64,000 bases of DNA from Desulfoscipio sp. XC116 (GTDB lineage Bacteria > Bacillota > Desulfotomaculia > Desulfotomaculales > Desulfallaceae). The notes beneath the pieces were generated by a model. It did not search any database. It had not been told where the DNA came from and saw only the letters and a list, made by a program, of their open reading frames with translations. This document shows, one piece after another, positions 62,201 through 64,000 of the stretch (the stretch's first letter is position 1; each line of letters starts with the position of its first letter). The stretch spans positions 1,583,035-1,647,034 of the forward strand of contig NZ_CP156660.1 of NCBI RefSeq assembly GCF_039851975.1. The letters are read 5' to 3'. Both the position numbers and the translations under genes were made by a program.

Positions 62201-63692
62201 AACTGTAATCGGCACCCTGGCCAATGGCTACCAGCAAATAATCAGTGGCAAAAGATTCGGTTATATTAGTATCGTATTGCGGATTAAACCGTCCCTGGGC
62301 ATCAAAAACAGAAGATACCCCCATCAGTTCAATGGACCGCACACTGGCATCTCCCTTAATGGCTTTAACTCCGCGGGAATAATGGAATACTATTCCTTCT
62401 TCACCGGCCAGGTGAATTTCTTCGGCAGACGCAGGCATTTCTTCCGGTTTTTCCAGGGCGAATACATGAACTTCCTGAGCGCCCATGCGCAGTGCGGACC
62501 TGGCGGTGTCTATGGCCACGTTGCCGCCGCCGATTACGGTTACCCGTCCGGATAGGGCTGATTGCTGCTTAAAGTTAATATTGTTCAAGAAAGTAATACC
62601 GGGGATTACGTTGGTTAAATTTTCGCCGGGTACCCCCAGCTTAAATGGCCTGGGCGTTCCTGTCGCTATATATACGGCATCAAATTCATTTTTCAGTTCA
62701 GATACTGAAAAGTCCGTACCCCAGCGCTTATTATACCTGATTTCCACGCCCATTCTGGTAAGTAAACCAATTTCAATATCCAGGTATTGTCTGGGGAGAC
62801 GGTATTCCGGTATTCCCTTGCGCATCATGCCGCCGGCTTGTTGGTCAGCTTCAAATACAACCGCCCGATATCCTTTTTTAACCAGGTGATAAGCGGCGGA
62901 TAATCCTGAAGGTCCGCTGCCGATAATGGCTGCGTTTTTCCCATGTACGGCCTCTTTCTCAGGCAGAGGAAGCTCGTCAATATTGTTTGCGTAGGCTTGT
63001 TCTGCGGCTGTCCGCTTTAAATTTCTTATACTTACCGGCGCATCAATTTTTCCTCTGTGACACTGGGATTCACAGGGGTGGGTACAGACCAGCCCACATA
63101 CGGCCGGGAAGGGATTATCCTGGTAGATTAATGACCAGGCTTCCTGAAATTTACCTTTTTTAATTAGTTGTACATAACCCTGAGCGTTAACTCCCGCGGG
63201 ACATGCGGCCCGACAGGGTGAAAGACCGGCCTTTTCAATAGAAAAGGCCGCCGGCATAGCCTGGGGATATAATTTAAAAATAGCATGACGATTCTCCAGT
63301 CCGGCGTTAAATTCGTTAGGCATATTAACCGGGCAGACATTGGCGCATTCACCGCACCCGGTGCATTTATCCAAATCTACAAAACGTGCTTTTTTATGCA
63401 GGGTAACCTTAAAATTACCGGGCTCACCCTGTACATCCAAAATATTTGACAGCATATGCTTTTCAATGTTCAGGTGCCGACCGCACTCCACAATTTTTGG
63501 AGAGAGAATACACATAGAACAATCATTGGTGGGGAAAGTTTTATCCAGCATCGGCATTATACCGCCGATGGCCGGTGACTGCTCCACCAGGTAAACATAG
63601 TAACCTGACTCCGCGAGGTCCAGGGAGGCTTGGATGCCGGCAATACCGGCCCCTACTACCATTACTGCGCCAACCTTACCTTTATTACCCAA
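59256..63692 (-). CDS. hdrA: large HdrA-type flavoprotein with GltD-like insert and two HdrA modules
   Basis: 1478 residues. Module 1 starts with FAD site VVGAGIAGIQASLDL (12-26) and ferredoxin C110/C113/C116/C120. A GltD-like insert (about 155-590) brings its own cysteines (160-211) and two nucleotide sites, GSGPSG (258-263) and IGGGNVAIDTA. Iron-sulfur ligands continue in CLNCGVCSECGECVNTC (625-641) and GYCSSVCC. Module 2 starts with NCGINIGG (934-941) and GGGVSGMVSALSLAE (1072-1086). The C-terminal 2[4Fe-4S] ferredoxin has C1409-C1419 and C1438-C1448. The TTG start follows GAGAGGA. Probable flavin-bifurcating core for MetF. Confidence 0.93.
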   Translation of the reverse strand: MGNKGKVGAVMVVGAGIAGIQASLDLAESGYYVYLVEQSPAIGGIMPMLDKTFPTNDCSMCILSPKIVECGRHLNIEKHMLSNILDVQGEPGNFKVTLHKKARFVDLDKCTGCGECANVCPVNMPNEFNAGLENRHAIFKLYPQAMPAAFSIEKAGLSPCRAACPAGVNAQGYVQLIKKGKFQEAWSLIYQDNPFPAVCGLVCTHPCESQCHRGKIDAPVSIRNLKRTAAEQAYANNIDELPLPEKEAVHGKNAAIIGSGPSGLSAAYHLVKKGYRAVVFEADQQAGGMMRKGIPEYRLPRQYLDIEIGLLTRMGVEIRYNKRWGTDFSVSELKNEFDAVYIATGTPRPFKLGVPGENLTNVIPGITFLNNINFKQQSALSGRVTVIGGGNVAIDTARSALRMGAQEVHVFALEKPEEMPASAEEIHLAGEEGIVFHYSRGVKAIKGDASVRSIELMGVSSVFDAQGRFNPQYDTNITESFATDYLLVAIGQGADYSFLSGADKALLNDTGRMQVDRDTLETGLAGVFAGGDNVTGPRDVVSAICAGKTVSESIDRYLNGTDQRKDRIFKVPEDKIAPLRQAIDEVPLSIPAPLTFTPVEQRLKGFVRESTGFTTEQAIAEAERCLNCGVCSECGECVNTCMRQAINHKMQDEYLELQVGSIILSTGVKTYDPGNLHYLGYGRYPNVVTSIEFERILSASGPYQGHLVRPYDNREPRKIAWIQCVGSRNVKESHGYCSSVCCMYAIKEAVIAKEHSAGPLDTTIFMMDMRCFGKDFEKYYQRAKHEHGVNFVRSRIYQVSQADNDSKNLLIRYADDNGNLFNEEFDMVILSVGLEPSEEAKALAGKMAINMNKYGFAELTPLTGVNTSNPGIFTAGAYSGPKDIPETVLQASAAASAAGSLLGDVRGTLIKQKEFPAERDVSGEEPRIGVFICNCGINIGGVVRVPEVVEAAKQLPYVVHAEENLYTCSQDTQAKIRDAILEHKLNRVVVASCSPRTHKPLFQETLREAGLNKFLFEMANIRDQCSWVHMHEPDKATEKAIDLVKMIVFKAALLKPIRQVSVGVTKSALIIGGGVSGMVSALSLAEMGYRASIVEKSAALGGLGKRLKLGFNGEDIEAFVNDLINQVETHPLIDVYKSAEIYDASGYVGNFNTTLTNGIQIKHGVTVVAIGGREYKPVEYLYGQSNRVMTLLEMEENIAQGKLKDIRNIVLINCVGSRDTERPYCSRICCSKSVSLAIQCKENNPKANVFVLYRDIRTYGFLEDIYQTARTKGVIFVRYNEEQKPQVTESAGGVTVTVKDHILGDDIIINADAVGLAAAILPPEDNANLSQLFKLPLNEDGFFLEAHMKLRPVDFASEGVFMAGIAHGPKNIEENIAQAKAAAGRAATILSKNCLESLGLVAVVDPSKCAACLTCVRLCPFNVPRINNNVAEIEPVLCQGCGTCAGECPNKAITLQGYSDRMILNMMDGLLKEVRSGV

Positions 63693-64000
63693 GAGATTAC
63701 CCGTCCTCTCATTCAGAGCGTTTTACGGTAATATACTTGAATCACCGGACACTCTTTATTTGGCTTAATATCTTTTTAGGACAGAATTGCGCCGGCAAGC
63801 AATCCGCTTGTTGTACATTTGGTTAAACTGTGATGTCTAAGCTGTCAGCGGCAAATGCGGCAGGCTTGTCATAGCGTTGTGAATATGTCGTTCCAGTGAT
63901 GAAATAGGATAACTTCTACGAAAAAGATTAGGAGAAAGTTTGGTACATACTACTTTTGGAAAATATCTAAAACAATTATACTTAATTAATTGAACGTATG

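Overview
The window looks like chromosome from a strictly anaerobic, spore-forming Firmicute of the Clostridia, most like Desulfotomaculum/Pelotomaculum-type Peptococcaceae. The signs are spore genes (a SpoVB flippase, a SleB-type LysM cell-wall hydrolase), the anaerobic (cobalt-early) corrin pathway, a MetF-MetV-MvhD-HdrA cluster of the Wood-Ljungdahl type, many TTG/GTG starts behind strong Shine-Dalgarno sites, and small Firmicute-specific proteins (YpmA-like, TIGR04086-like, Asp23 fusion). The species assignment is inference.

Layout. 1-9.4 kb is core housekeeping: a GalT-like protein cut by the window edge, ddl, tRNA-Trp(CCA), panB with a separate structured RNA upstream, an EF-G paralogue, spoVB, and the folE-ypmA-surE operon. 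9.6-15.2 kb is an acquired block: a serine-recombinase remnant, a two-component system with an ABC ATPase and large FtsX-type permease, and a 141-bp mobile repeat whose second copy lies at 3.7 kb. 15.3-32.2 kb returns to core genes: TPR protein, two small proteins, exonuclease-DinG helicase, an unknown protein, MeaB GTPase, trxB, a five-gene branched-chain amino acid ABC transporter, a methyltransferase, adk, and a sigma-54 activator. That activator sits back to back with a 1004-residue proline-catabolic enzyme that carries a near-consensus -24/-12 promoter and a 15-bp inverted repeat.

36-43.7 kb, next to tRNA-Pro(CGG), is a graveyard of integrative conjugative element (ICE) and resistance-type modules: an ECF sigma/anti-sigma pair with a truncated ABC ATPase, a VirD4-Maff2 deletion fusion, a SLOG-domain fragment, a chimeric sigma-like protein, an apparently intact ABC ATPase/permease pair, and a two-component system collapsed by deletion to a response-regulator stub and a kinase tail.

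43.8-56.9 kb is core again: a small carbohydrate-binding-like protein, a DUF3786 protein, a P-loop/Asp23 fusion, SleB, then dnaD, dnaC and ten cbi genes covering every corrin-ring step from sirohydrochlorin to cobyrinate. 57.2-63.7 kb encodes hdrA-mvhD-metV-metF, probably a flavin-based electron-bifurcating methylene-tetrahydrofolate reductase. Corrinoid synthesis, the B12 chaperone MeaB, the DUF3786 protein and methyl-tetrahydrofolate formation fit one physiology: C1 metabolism by the methyl branch of the Wood-Ljungdahl pathway.

All identifications come from reading the sequence by eye; no database search was run. Domain positions are counted by hand and approximate.
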